Position numbers and translations under genes: made by a program
Assembly (NCBI RefSeq): GCF_045679555.1
Contig: NC_092090.1
Coordinates: forward strand, 32,622,788 to 32,686,787
Length of the DNA: 64,000 nucleotides
DNA from: Salvelinus alpinus
Lineage: Eukaryota > Chordata > Actinopteri > Salmoniformes > Salmonidae
Direction: 5' to 3'
In this document: in pieces, positions 48,001 through 59,300 of the stretch
Numbering within the stretch: the stretch's first letter is position 1
How the letters are laid out: each line of letters opens with the position of its first letter
The notes under the pieces: model-generated
Seen by the model: the letters and a program-made list of their open reading frames with translations, nothing else
Databases searched by the model: none
What the model was told of the DNA's origin: nothing

Positions 48001-48986
48001 ACTTCGTCGGGGCATTGACTCTACAAGGTGTCGAAAGCGTTCCACAGGGATGCTGGCCCATGTTGACTCCAATGATAATCACACAGTGATCAAGTTGCCT
48101 GGATGTCCTTTGGGTGGTGGACCATTCTTGATATACATGGGGAACTGTTCAGTTTGAACCCAGCAGCGGTGCAATTCTTGACACCTATCATCATACCCCG
48201 CTCAAAGGCACTTAAATCTTGTCTTGCCCATTCACCCTTTGAATGGCACACATACACAATCAATTTCCCAATTGTCTCAAGGCTTAAAAATCTTTAACCT
48301 GTCTCCTCCCCTTCATCTCCACTGATTTTTACAAGTGACATCAATAAGGGGTCATAGCTTTCACCTGGTCAGTCATGGAAAGAGCAGGGCTTAATCTTTT
48401 GTACACTCAGTGTATATTCACGTGTTTACATTTAGGGTGAAGTGCCAAGCAACTTGAAGTTACTTGTACAAGTGGCTGTTTAATTTGATCCTATTGAATT
48501 AATACAATACTGTGTGTGTTCTTTCAGGAAGCCAGAGACAGTGGATCTTAAAAGCCTGTGTTACAGTTGTAGACTGACCATCAAAGACATGGTAAGTGAA
48601 AGAACGTCTATCACTTCACATTACTCCTAAACATGACCAATATAATCTTTAGAAAGACTACAGCAGGACAATGTGCAATGTGAACCATGGCCTTTCTCTG
48701 TTCTACAGACAGCAGAAGATGCCCTTCCCCAGTACATACTGTCAGAGGCTGAGAGAAGGAAGAGAAGGTGAGATTTATACAACATTCTTAACTCAAAAAC
48801 GTGAAATAGCCATAATGTCTGCGTAGAATATTGAGTTATTACCAGTAGAATTATACTGAGCATATCCTTCTATTTACCTTGTTACTTCTGTTTATGGACT
48901 TGTCTAGGTCTCAGATGAGGGAGGAGATCAGTGAGTTCCTGCTGGAAGAGGATGAAGCCATCCTGAGTGTCAATGGGTCCTTATGA
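42029..48986 (+). CDS. ctu2: Cytosolic thiouridylase subunit 2
   Basis: Partner of CTU1 in the 2-thiolation of wobble uridine U34 in cytosolic tRNAs (the URM1 pathway). Fifteen exons give 532 residues: 42029-42084, 42261-42335, 42538-42616, 42699-42758, 42924-42984, 43111-43220, 44721-45010, 45150-45285, 45461-45592, 45700-45791, 47402-47502, 47662-47866, 48528-48591, 48709-48767, 48908-48986. The start MCQVDEEY matches the mammalian start. Seen: N-terminal CxxC pairs (KCVKC, FCRGCF); a PP-loop-like SGGPTSSS segment in exons 4-5; the conserved [23 protein letters not shown] and [10 protein letters not shown] blocks; and C-terminal CLLC and CYSC pairs. Exon 12 is Gly/Cys-rich and variable. Human CTU2 is about 515 residues. 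Three Tc1-type elements sit in introns 6, 10 and 12 without harming exons. Polyadenylation signals lie at 49121 and 49186. Confidence 0.96.
43306..44646 (+). mobile_element. Tc1/mariner element with small internal insertion, ctu2 intron 6
   Basis: The left end tacctttggaaagtattcag and the right end (gactttttccatttt mirrored by aaaatgtggaaaaagtc) flank a transposase with many frame breaks. Recognisable parts include the region around 43675-43840 and the catalytic-end region near 44230-44290 (NPIEH-like). At about 44030-44086 a foreign piece (gtcattgtaaataagaattt, cctagtttaaataaa), resembling the tail of a SINE, interrupts the transposon. Confidence 0.85.
45840..47250 (+). mobile_element. Tc1/mariner element with nearly complete broken transposase, ctu2 intron 10
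   Basis: The N-terminal transposase frame 46063-46383 has two helix-turn-helix motifs ([26 protein letters not shown]). After a small deletion near 46378 the second frame (46491-47057) carries FTDELRF, then DNATSRTA and NPIEHVWD, that is, the DD34E-type catalytic residues. The frame break makes it inactive as it stands. The outer sequences match the copy at 51906-53348 in reverse; the termini are partly decayed. Confidence 0.9.
47925..48415. mobile_element. Non-autonomous Tc1-like MITE, ctu2 intron 12
   Basis: The termini tacacagtgtacaaaacatt and its inverse (ttttgtacactcagtgta) enclose about 490 bases without a transposase frame. The interior has blocks typical of a common salmonid deletion derivative (ggcccatgttgactccaat, caattgtctcaaggctt-like). 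Confidence 0.85.
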
Positions 48987-49120
48987 CAGACTAATACCCA
49001 GTGTGACTGGACAACGTCCAACGGCACTGCAGTGAAGTTGTTCCCTTGGCAACTATACAGCCAAGGCTGTTTGTCTCAATATAAACTAATACCAATTGCT
49101 TTTAATTAATCAACTGACTG

Positions 49121-49191
49121 AATAAATATTATTTGGCTATAAGACAACAATATGCTGATTGAAACTGTATTTTAACTGCACACAAAATAAA
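49121..49191 (+). terminator. ctu2 polyadenylation signals
   Basis: AATAAA at 49121-49126 and at 49186-49191, about 135 and 200 bases after the ctu2 stop codon. Confidence 0.75.
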
Positions 49192-50385
49192 GCTGCTTTG
49201 TACATGGCACTGCTTGGTGGTGAATCTAACATTGATTCAGGTATAACTAATGAATTGAATATGGATGTATGATGCTGAAACAATTAGTTTTTCCATGTCA
49301 GAAATGAGAATGAACAATATTTTCATTGGTTTAGAAGCTGAATCACATTCTATTGGAAATATAAATGATTATTCTTCCACAACAGAGATCCCATAGCAAC
49401 AACCTACATGGTTCTGCATTAGAACTCCCATCAGGTTCTCTGAAAATGAGAGCAAACATATGGAAATAAAAGTATAACACATGTTTAAAGTTAGGAAAGG
49501 TTTTTGCAAATTGGCAATGGCTGAACCCTGTTGTAACAATTCAGAAACAAATAAAAAGGCACAATGGTAGCTGTGTTTTCTGTATAGTGTCACAATTTCT
49601 GAAAGTACTCCAGCATGACATTTTCCAGAGATGGGGGCAATATTGCCTTATGCATTATTCCAGCATGGAGACATTTAAGGATTGTCATGACTAAGACATT
49701 TTACAGTGTTGCTATACTCTATCATTTAACATTTAAGAGATTCAAGTCTTGCGATCAATAAGCCTGTAACTTGTTGCCACGTACAAAGTTAGCTTTCCTC
49801 CCAACTGAAGCGTTTCAATTTGTAAACAGTTTGAGTAAGACTTGGAGATTTGGCTGAAATTGATCTAATAGTGTTTTGATTGGAAACAAACACCCTACTT
49901 TAGGTCCTTTTTCTCTCAAATTGTCCCCTTTGGCGCTGTCCACACTGCTGGTCAGTGTAGTGAAGATCCAGCCTGTCTCTTCATTAAGGGGTAGTGTCTG
50001 TAGGTCAAGCCGGCCATCACACCTCATTCAGAAGCCGATATTTCTGTTGGAACCCAGCCAATAAGACGAGAGGAGCCTGGCTTTAGTCTGTGGTCAAAGT
50101 GCAAAGCATCTAACCTGCCCTTCTGATTGGAGAGGCCTAGCCAAACTTTCCATAACCAGTTGGACGGGCACTGGAGCAGACCCCTTGGCCACCACACAGC
50201 CTCTGGCTCACTGTCTGTCAGTACAGCCCACCAGCAGAGGCAAATAGTACTGTCAGAATACAGAAACAGACAAAACATGCCTTTCCCCCTGGCTAAGAGG
50301 GGTTAGTGCACAGTGAAAATAGACCCACTGGAGCTAGTATTGGGTCTTTTAGAGGCACCCCAGGGGTGATCTGGATAGGACAGCC
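49192..50385. other. Convergent intergenic region between ctu2 and piezo1
   Basis: Holds the piezo1 3' UTR on the minus strand. I could not pick a convincing minus-strand AATAAA in it. No other gene or repeat is recognised. Confidence 0.5.
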
Positions 50386-50397
50386 GGGGGGGGGGGG
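50386..50397. repeat. 12-base G run (C run in the transcript) abutting the piezo1 stop codon
   Basis: Twelve consecutive G on +, directly next to the cta that is the piezo1 TAG stop on the minus strand. In the mRNA the 3' UTR therefore begins with twelve C. Confidence 0.9.
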
Positions 50398-53300
50398 CTA
50401 GCGATTGTCACTTGATAGCTTGTCTCTTGTCCACTTAATCATAGTCTCTGGTGAGCGGTAGAGGAAGATGAGTTTGGAGTAGAGTTCCTCTTCCAGCTCT
50501 AGCTCTCCTGTCTCCCTGACCAGGAAGATGTCTGTGCACAGCTTGAGGATACGGTTAACACAGGGCAGCTCCTCAAACATAATGGAGTGAGAGATTTCAC
50601 TGAAGAAGCCCCTCACAAACTTCCCAATCACCAGCACCACAGACACGTACAGCCCCATGATCCTGCAATGGAGAACAAGTGTAGAATGAGCATAATTGAA
50701 CATAGAGCTCTCGTCTAAACAGTTAATTTCCCACACAATAGTTTGAATGCAAATCAGGTCTATTCGATTTGCTGGAATGGGCTACCATTGAGAACACAGG
50801 CACGCATAGATCTTTACCCATATCCTGCCAGGAAACCTAGACTGGGGGGGCTGACTTTGTCATTGAAGATGACCATCGGCAGGACGCCGCAGGCCCCTGT
50901 GGACGGAGGACAGTCGGCGATGCTGATGTCCCACCACTCCTGGGCCCCACGGGTGCTGTTCAGAGAGCGGTCCCTCATCAGAGACAGTGTTATATCCTGG
51001 TAGCCCTCCTCATCACCTGCAACAGAACATGGTGTCAGGGAGACAGTAACACAGACTGACTGCCCATGTTTTAGCTTTGAGCTTCCTTATAGACGGGTTG
51101 GTTGTTTAGCAGCAAATATGGGGCAAAACAGACAGAGTTGGCTTAGATTGTTGACAACATGTAAACTATATATCATCGCCAATGTTTATTGAAAATAGAA
51201 AGAAAGAAAGCTGAACAATGAGCACTTGCCTCTCAAATAAAGCATTACAGCTAGCAAATTTTGTCCCTGTTAGTAGACGTGAGATCAATCAAAACAAGAC
51301 ATGGTATCAAGAACAACGAGCTGAAACGAGCCACTTAGGATTCACCAAATGGCAGTTTCTTGTCATTGTTGCTAGTGTGACGGATGTGAAATGGCTAGCT
51401 AGTTAGCGGGTACGCGCTAGTAGCGTTTCAATCAGTTACGTCACTTGCTCTGAAACCAATATGTAGGGTTTCCCCTTGCTCTGCAAGGGCCGCGGCTTTT
51501 GTGGAGCGATGGGTAACGACGCTTCGTGGGTGTCAGTTGTTGATGTGTGCAGAGGGTCCCTGGTTCGCGCCCGTGTCGGGGCGAGGGGACGACGTAAAGT
51601 TATACTGTTACACTAGGTATATGGCCATCCAGAACCATAACACACTGCCTTCTGCCCCTTTGAAGTGTGTGCATCGTTTTCGTGACGCTGTCAGCTAACC
51701 GTCTATATTTCAAGTACTGTATGGGAGGAAGTATGTTTATACAGAAAAGCCGCTCTGACCTTTATACAGCTGGTCGACTGGTTTGGCCTCGGCTCCGTTT
51801 GGTGCTCGGATATAGTTGGGGAACATGTGAGGCACACGTCTGATAAAAAACAGTATAGATAATGTCAAACAGAATTCAGGACAGGATTTCACACAGAAAT
51901 GGAAATAAACTCAGCAAAAAAAGAAATGTCTTCTCACTGTCAACCACATTTATTTTCAGCAAACTTTACATGTGTAAATATTTGTGAGAACATAACAAGA
52001 TTCAACAACGGAGACATGAACAGAAATGGAATAATGTGTCCCTGAACAAAGGGGGGGTCAAAATTAAAAGTAACAGTCAGTATATGGTGTGGCGAGCAGC
52101 TGCATTAAGTACTACAGCGCATCTCCTCCTCATGGACTGCACCAGATTTGCCAGTTCTTGCTGTGAGATGTTACCCCACTCTTCCACCAAGGCACCTGCA
52201 AGCCCTAGCCCTCACCCTCCGATCCAACAGGTCCCAGACGTGCTCAATGGGATTGAGATCCGGGCTCTTCGCTGGCCATGGCAGAACACTGACATTCATG
52301 TCTTGCAGGAAATCGTACACAGAACGAGCAGTACGGCTGGTGGCATTGTATTGTCATGCTGGAGGGTCATGTCAGGATGAGCCTGCAGGAAGGGTACCAC
52401 ATGAGGGAGGAGGATGTCTTCTCTGTAACACACAGCGTTGAGATTGCCTGCAATGACAAGCTCAATCCGATGATGCTGACACACCGCCCCAGACCATGAC
52501 AGACCCTCCACCTCCAAATCGATCCCGCTCCAGAGTACAGGCCTCAGTGTAACGCTCATTCCTTCTACGATAAATGCGGATCCGACCATCCCCCCTGGTG
52601 AGACAAAACCGTGACTCGTCAGTGAAGAGCACTTTTTGCCAGTCCTGTCTGGTCCAGCGACAGTGAGTTTGTGCCCATAGGCGACGTTGTTGCCGGTGAT
52701 GTCTGGTGAGGACCTGCCTTACAACAGGCCTACAAGCCCTCAGTCCAGCCTCTCTCAGCCTATTGCGGACAGTCTGAGCACTGATGGAGGGATTGTGCAT
52801 TCCTGGTGTAACTCGGGCAGTTGTTGTTGCCACCCTGTACCTGTCCCGCAGGTGTGATGTTCAGATGTACCGATCCTGTGCAGGTGTTGTTACACGTGGT
52901 CTGCCACTGCAAGGACGATCAGCTGTCCGTCCTGTCTCCCTGTAGCGCTGTCTTAGGCGTCTCACAGTATGGACATTGCAATTTATTGCCCTGGACACTC
53001 TGCAGTCCTCATGCCTCCTTGCAGCATGCCTAAGGCACGTTCACGCAGATGAGCAGGGATCCTGGGCATCTTTCTTTTGGTGTTTTTCAGAGTCAGTAGA
53101 AAGGCCTCTTTAGTGTCCTAAGTTTTCATAACTGTGACCTTAGTTGCCTACCGTCTGTAAGCTGTTAGCGTCTTAACGACCGTTCCACAGGTGCATGTTC
53201 ATTAATTGTTTATGGTTCATTGAACAAGCATGGGAAACAGTGTTTAAACCCTTTACAATGAAGATCTGTGAAGTTATTTGGATTTTTACGAATGATCTTT

Positions 53301-56300
53301 GAAAGACAGGGTCCTGATAAAGGGACGTTTCTTTTTTTGCTGAGTTTACTACATTTGACTTTGAGCGGAGAGCAGAACATACACTGGGTCTGTGCGGTTC
53401 CCCACTAGCAGGGAAGCCAGGTCTGCTCTGACCGGGTTGCCTGGATCCAGATCGATGGAGTACTTGTCAGACGTGTGCTCCACAGTGCCACCCTTGCCAA
53501 GGTCCCTGAAGAAAGAGACAGACACAAATACAATAAATACCACAGAAAACCACAGCGCAATTGCGTAAACAAATGTTTTTACGTCTGCAACTACTTAAAA
53601 CCACACACACACAAACAGGTGCATACACATACAGATGCGCACACACACACCACACCCAGCTGACCTCTGGAAGGTCCAGGCCAGGCGTAGGGTCATGTCC
53701 ACAGGGCTGCCCAGCAGCTCCTTGACCACCTCCTGTCGACTTGGTGGGCTGATCCTCCACACTGACCCTGAGCTGCCCTCGATCTTAGCTGTCACTATGT
53801 CCTCATAGCTGTAGAGGGTGATGAACTGCATAGCCCTCTGCAGGGGACACACACAGACAGTCAGAAGTTACAACTACCTACCACGGAGCAGCAGAGCTCA
53901 AGTCCATGTTCGTTGTATTCATCATTCAACAGGGATCACTTACTCACAGTTGTACCCAATTTGTTTAATCATATTCTAAAACAGGGTGCCCAAGGGAAGG
54001 AAATTAGTTGAGCTCTTTATAGTAGAGTTGGAGGTATTACGCACAGCATTGTCATAGAAGTTGGTGGTGAGTTTGTTGTAGTCCTCCTCAGTGAAGGACT
54101 GAATGGACTGCTGCTGGACACTCATGGTGAACAAGGGCTATGGAGAGGGACAACGGTTAACGTTTTAGTACAGCAAATCTAACATGAGCACATATCAAAT
54201 GTATCTTCCATAGATTCTCCAGTGCTTGCTTTTTAGTGCTGGACGAGACTTGCCGTTGAAGATGACCATGGGCAGCATGGGTCAGGTGCCCATTAGAGTG
54301 TAAATTGGGCTCACTTATAATTCCCCCCCCCCAAGTAATTACCTCATATCCTCCCAGCTTGACAGTCACTGTGACATCCACAGGGTGATTGACCACGCCC
54401 ACAACCGATCTGACCAACGAGATGAAGAGCAGCGGGAACCAGATGATGCAGATGAGAAAGAAGATGATGAGTCCTCCCATCCCATACTTCACTATCTTCT
54501 TCTTCTTCTGGCCTTTGGGCTGAGGGTATTTCTGAGGATGAAGAGGAACCAGTTGTAAGAACTGCTGGCCTAATCACATACTATAACAGACGGCAAGGGA
54601 TTTGATCAACTACATTTGTAACCTAGAGGTCTTAGTACCTTCTCTGTCTCACGGCTGCACTTGATGATGAAGATGTTGGCGTAGATGTCTTCCACACACA
54701 TCCAGTTGGAGAGGGACAGAGTGGTGTCAGTCCACACCCAGTCCATCACTGCCCGGAGCTCCACCAGGAAAGGCACCAAGCGGAACCTGAGAAGACAGAC
54801 AGACAGACAATATCACCCTGTACCAGTACCCAACCTCATCCCATCACCTCCCTGAACAGGGAGACACTCTGACTCAAACATATTAAATGGTCTGGCAGAG
54901 TAGGAGACTATGAATGGACAGACTCACCCTTGGAAGAGGAAGAGGTTGAGGTGGTTGAACTTCTTCGTGAGGAAGTTGCCCAGGATTCGGGTGGGGTAGC
55001 CACAGCGGATCTGATAGGCCGACAGGGCAAAGTAGATACACTTGAAGAAGTACCAGAGCTGAGCCACAGAGTTTTGACTGAACATCCTGAGAGGACAGAG
55101 GGAGACACACCTCAGAGAAATGATGCAATAGGCACACTACTTAAGGACTGTCGAACACCACGAAGATAGGCAAACACAAGCGTGATTAAATAGACAAGAC
55201 GTAAGGAGATGTGTCACTCTGCGGACACACCTTCCTCTTCCTCACCTCTCAGTGACAGCAGGCAGGATGAAGAACATCCAGAGGTGGATGCCGAACACCA
55301 GGATGATCTGGAAGATGAGCTTGCCCAGGACGGTCTTGCGGAGGTAGAGGGCTCGGTCGATGATCATGGTGCTGAACTGGATGAGCAGCATCACCAGGAA
55401 GGCCTCGGGCACCTGGTCCTCTGACAGCGTGGAGGCAATGTCTGCTGCAGCTGAGTGTTTCTGAGGCACAATGGGCGAACCGTTTAGTCCACAGAATGCT
55501 ATTATAGTGTCCTGTGAACAAGCACAGAGCTTCTAGACATGGTGTTTTGATGGTTTAATGGGAATAACATGCAGGTGGTGATGCAACAATGAGTAATACA
55601 ATAACGGGAACTGTTTTTGAGACGTTTGAAAGGTTTGAGAGCTTTTGCTGGCGCAGGTATAGGAATAGGTTGTGTGTCAAGAGTGGCCTCGTACAGAAAG
55701 TGCATTCATTGCAGTCATGTAAACAGTACTCACTCCAAAGGCCCAGAAACCGAAGACAATGATGATGAAATCCACCACGTCAGTGAGGAACATGAGGGCG
55801 TAGACATCAGTGGCAGCACGGTACGGTGCATGTAAGATGTCGCTGAAGAATTCGTGACAAGGCTTGTAGACATTCCGCACACTACAAAGAGGTTTGGGAA
55901 ATCAAATCACTGCCTCATGCCCAAATATGGCAAGATTATAGAGGACCGCTGATTCATACAGCACAGTAATCGCGTCACAGCCAACTACACTTCTAAATGC
56001 AAATCAAAACCCACAGAATTATTTACAAACCATAATAACACTAGAGAATCCACTGGTTATGTAATTGTGTGACGTCTGTATTGTCTGACGAGCTCTCTAG
56101 TGAGTGACTCTTGTGTACTTACGCTGTGATGGTGAGGTGCTTGATCTTCTCTCCCACTGCTATCAGCTTCTTACTGGCTGCCTCTCTACGCTTACCCTTC
56201 TGTTTCTTCTTCTGCTCCTTCTTCTCAGCCTTGATATCTAAGGCTTCTAGGATCCAAACAGAATACAAATCATTTCACTGTAACTCTGAGGAGGGCAGTC

Positions 56301-59300
56301 ATAAGGACACACACTCCTATTTTGAAATCTCAAGCCCTTAATTCATGAATGTCTTCATTCTCCTCTCTACTGCTAGTTTCTTTAACTGACCTTTGCTTAA
56401 TTGTTTTTTCTTGCGGAAGCGCATGATGCTGCCCTTCTTCTTGGGTCCCTCCACAGGCAGGCTGGGGGGCGGCTCTGGGGTGGGGGCTAAGCTGGTGCTG
56501 GGCTCTGGTTCAGGCTCTGGTTCAGGCTCTGGTTCGGCCTTCTGGTCCTCGTCCGGTTTGAGTTCTTCCAGGTCCATGAGGCTGGGTCCTGGGCTGGGAT
56601 GGACCTCCACCCCCTCCCCCTCTCCTCCCTCTTCCTTGTTGGCCTCCTCTGATGGCCGTGAGGGCTTCTCCTCCAGAGCACATTCCTGGTCCCACAGGCC
56701 ATACCGCTGATGAGAGACAGTGAAGAAATAAAACTGTTAGGAGTGTTGAATCCAAATCTTGTGGTATAAACGTACACTACCGTTCAAAAGTTTGGGGTCA
56801 CTTAGAAATGTCCTTGTTTTTGAAAAAGCACATTTTCTGGTCATTAAAATAACATCAAATTGATCAGAAATACAGTGTAGACATTGTTAATGTTGTAAAT
56901 TACTATTTTAGCTGGAAATGGCTGATTTTTAATGGAATATCTACATAGGCGTACAGAGGCCCATTATCAGTAACCATCACTCCTGTGTTCCAATGGCACG
57001 TTGTGTTACCTAATCTTAGTTTATCATTTTAAAAGGCTAATTGATCATTAGAAAACCCTTTTGCAATTATGTTAGCACAGCTCAAAATTGTTGTTCTGAT
57101 TAAAGAAGCAATAAAACTGGGCTTCTTTACACTAGTTGAGTATCTGGAGCATCAGCATTTGTGGGTTCGATTACAGGCTCAAAATGGCCAGAAACAAAGC
57201 ACTTCCTTCTGAAACTAGTCAGTCTATTCTTGTTCTGAGAAATTATGGCTATTCCATGCGAGAAATTGCCAAGAAACTGAAGATCTCATACGCTGTGTAC
57301 TACTCCCATCACAGAACAGCGCAAACTGGCTCGAACCAGAATAGAAAGAGTGGGAGGCACCGGTGCACAACTGAGCAAGAGGACAAGTACATTAGTACAA
57401 GTACAAGTACATGTTTCTGGCCATTTTGAGCCTGTAATCGAACCCACAAATGCTGATGCTCCAGATACTCAACTTTTCTAAAGAAGGTCAGTTTTATTGC
57501 TTATTTAATCAGAACAAGTTTTCAGCTGTGCTAACATAATTGCAAAAGGGTTTTCTACTGATCAATTAGCCTTTTAAAATGATAAACTTGGATTAGCTAA
57601 AACAATGTGCCATTGGAATACAGGAATGATGGTTGCTGATAATGGGCCTCTGTAAGTGTAGATATTCCATTAAAAATCAGCCATTTCCAGCTACAAGTCA
57701 TTTACAACATTAACAATGTCTCCACTGTATTTCTGATCAATTTAATGTTATTTTAATGGACAAAAAATGTGATTTTCTTTCAAAAACAAGGACATTTCTA
57801 AGTGACCCCAAACTTTTGAACGGTAGTGTATGATTATAAAGTCATGTCTGAGAGTTCAATGGTGGGCTGGTATACCTGTAGCAGTGAGCGATGGAAGAAG
57901 AGAGCCAGCAGCTGCAGCAGATCATAGCGGATGTAGTTATCAGTCTTCTCCAGGCCCAGGATACGAGGTGGGAAGAAAGGCTTGTCCTCGTTCAGCGTGA
58001 GCTCATATACACTGTTCCATGGGAAGAAACCAAACTGGAACAGGTACTTTACCACCACCATGACCTGAGTAGAACCGGAACAAACCAGAACAATGCAGAA
58101 GGAAACATAGTTTAACATAAAGAAATGTATCTAATACATGACCATCTGTTAAATATGATTATTTATTTGTTTTGTTTGTAAAAGCTAACAGCCTGGAACG
58201 GGAACAGTGTGGAATAAAGCCCTAAATTAGGTCTGGAAATCTAGAATGCTATTTGGTTTCTACCCTTGGTTTACACCAGGTGTGCAATAAAAAAACAAAT
58301 CTTACACATTACAAACTTCACATCTTATGCAATGTTTACACCACTTTAGCCAACGAAGGCAAGGAGAGGGAGAAGATAGTAAGCATCTGCACCTGTGCAA
58401 TGGCTATGTCTCAACAGGCTAGTATAGGTGTGCACTACCATACTACATCGGTGCGACAATAACAATCCATAAACCAGCTCTGTCTTGGTACCAGCATTTT
58501 CAACCCAACAACGACCCACCTCAGTGTAGACAATAGCGGTCATCCAGAACTTCTTGGTGGGGCGTGGCACGGCCAGCATGGCCCAGAGGAAGATGAGGAT
58601 GGGCAGCATCACTGAGATGACGGAGGCCGTCACCATGTTGTTGAGCACGATGATGAAGTAGCACACCAGCTCTGAGTTGGCAGCCAGGAGGTTGTACAGG
58701 GCAAACTGCAGCTTCAGCAGGCGGTTCTGAGAGGAGTAGAACTCTCTACACTGGACCAGCTCCTCCACAAAGAACTGCCTGAGTTAGGGGGTATAGAGAC
58801 ATCGGGGTCAGTACAGTTCATACACGCAGGACATACACAAACTGATACGTGGGAACAGTTGGCAGTCTGAGTCGATCAGGCTAGAAGCTGGGGTCTGTAG
58901 CATGTCAACTGTAGAGGTCTTCTGGGAACATTGTGATGTATATGTCAGTACCGGTCAGTGAGCATCTCGCTGGCGGTCCTGGAGTGGCGGTAGCGGCTTT
59001 TGTGCTGTGGTTCTGGCTCCACCCCCAGCAGCTCCAGAGTGGGCTCTGAACAACACAGGGTGGTGCCGCTGTGACACTCACGCTCGCTCAGCTCCACCAG
59101 CTCCAACCCACTACAACATAATAACAGCAATAACACTCAACACTGACTGAATTATATACTGAAAAAAAAACGCAACATGCAACAATTTCAAAGATTTTAC
59201 TGAGTTACAGTTCATATGAGGAAATCAGTCAATTGAAATAAATGTATTAGGCCCTAATCTGTGCCATTGTGTTGTGTGACAAAACTGCTAATTTTATTGT

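Noticed and set aside
53383-53388. Alternative piezo1 splice donor gtgtat two bases earlier
   Set aside because: It would break the frame with the next exon (51839); the gtatgt donor after 53383 keeps it.
56393-56710. 105-residue Gly/Ser-rich frame on +
   Set aside because: Antisense of the Pro/Glu-rich piezo1 exon.
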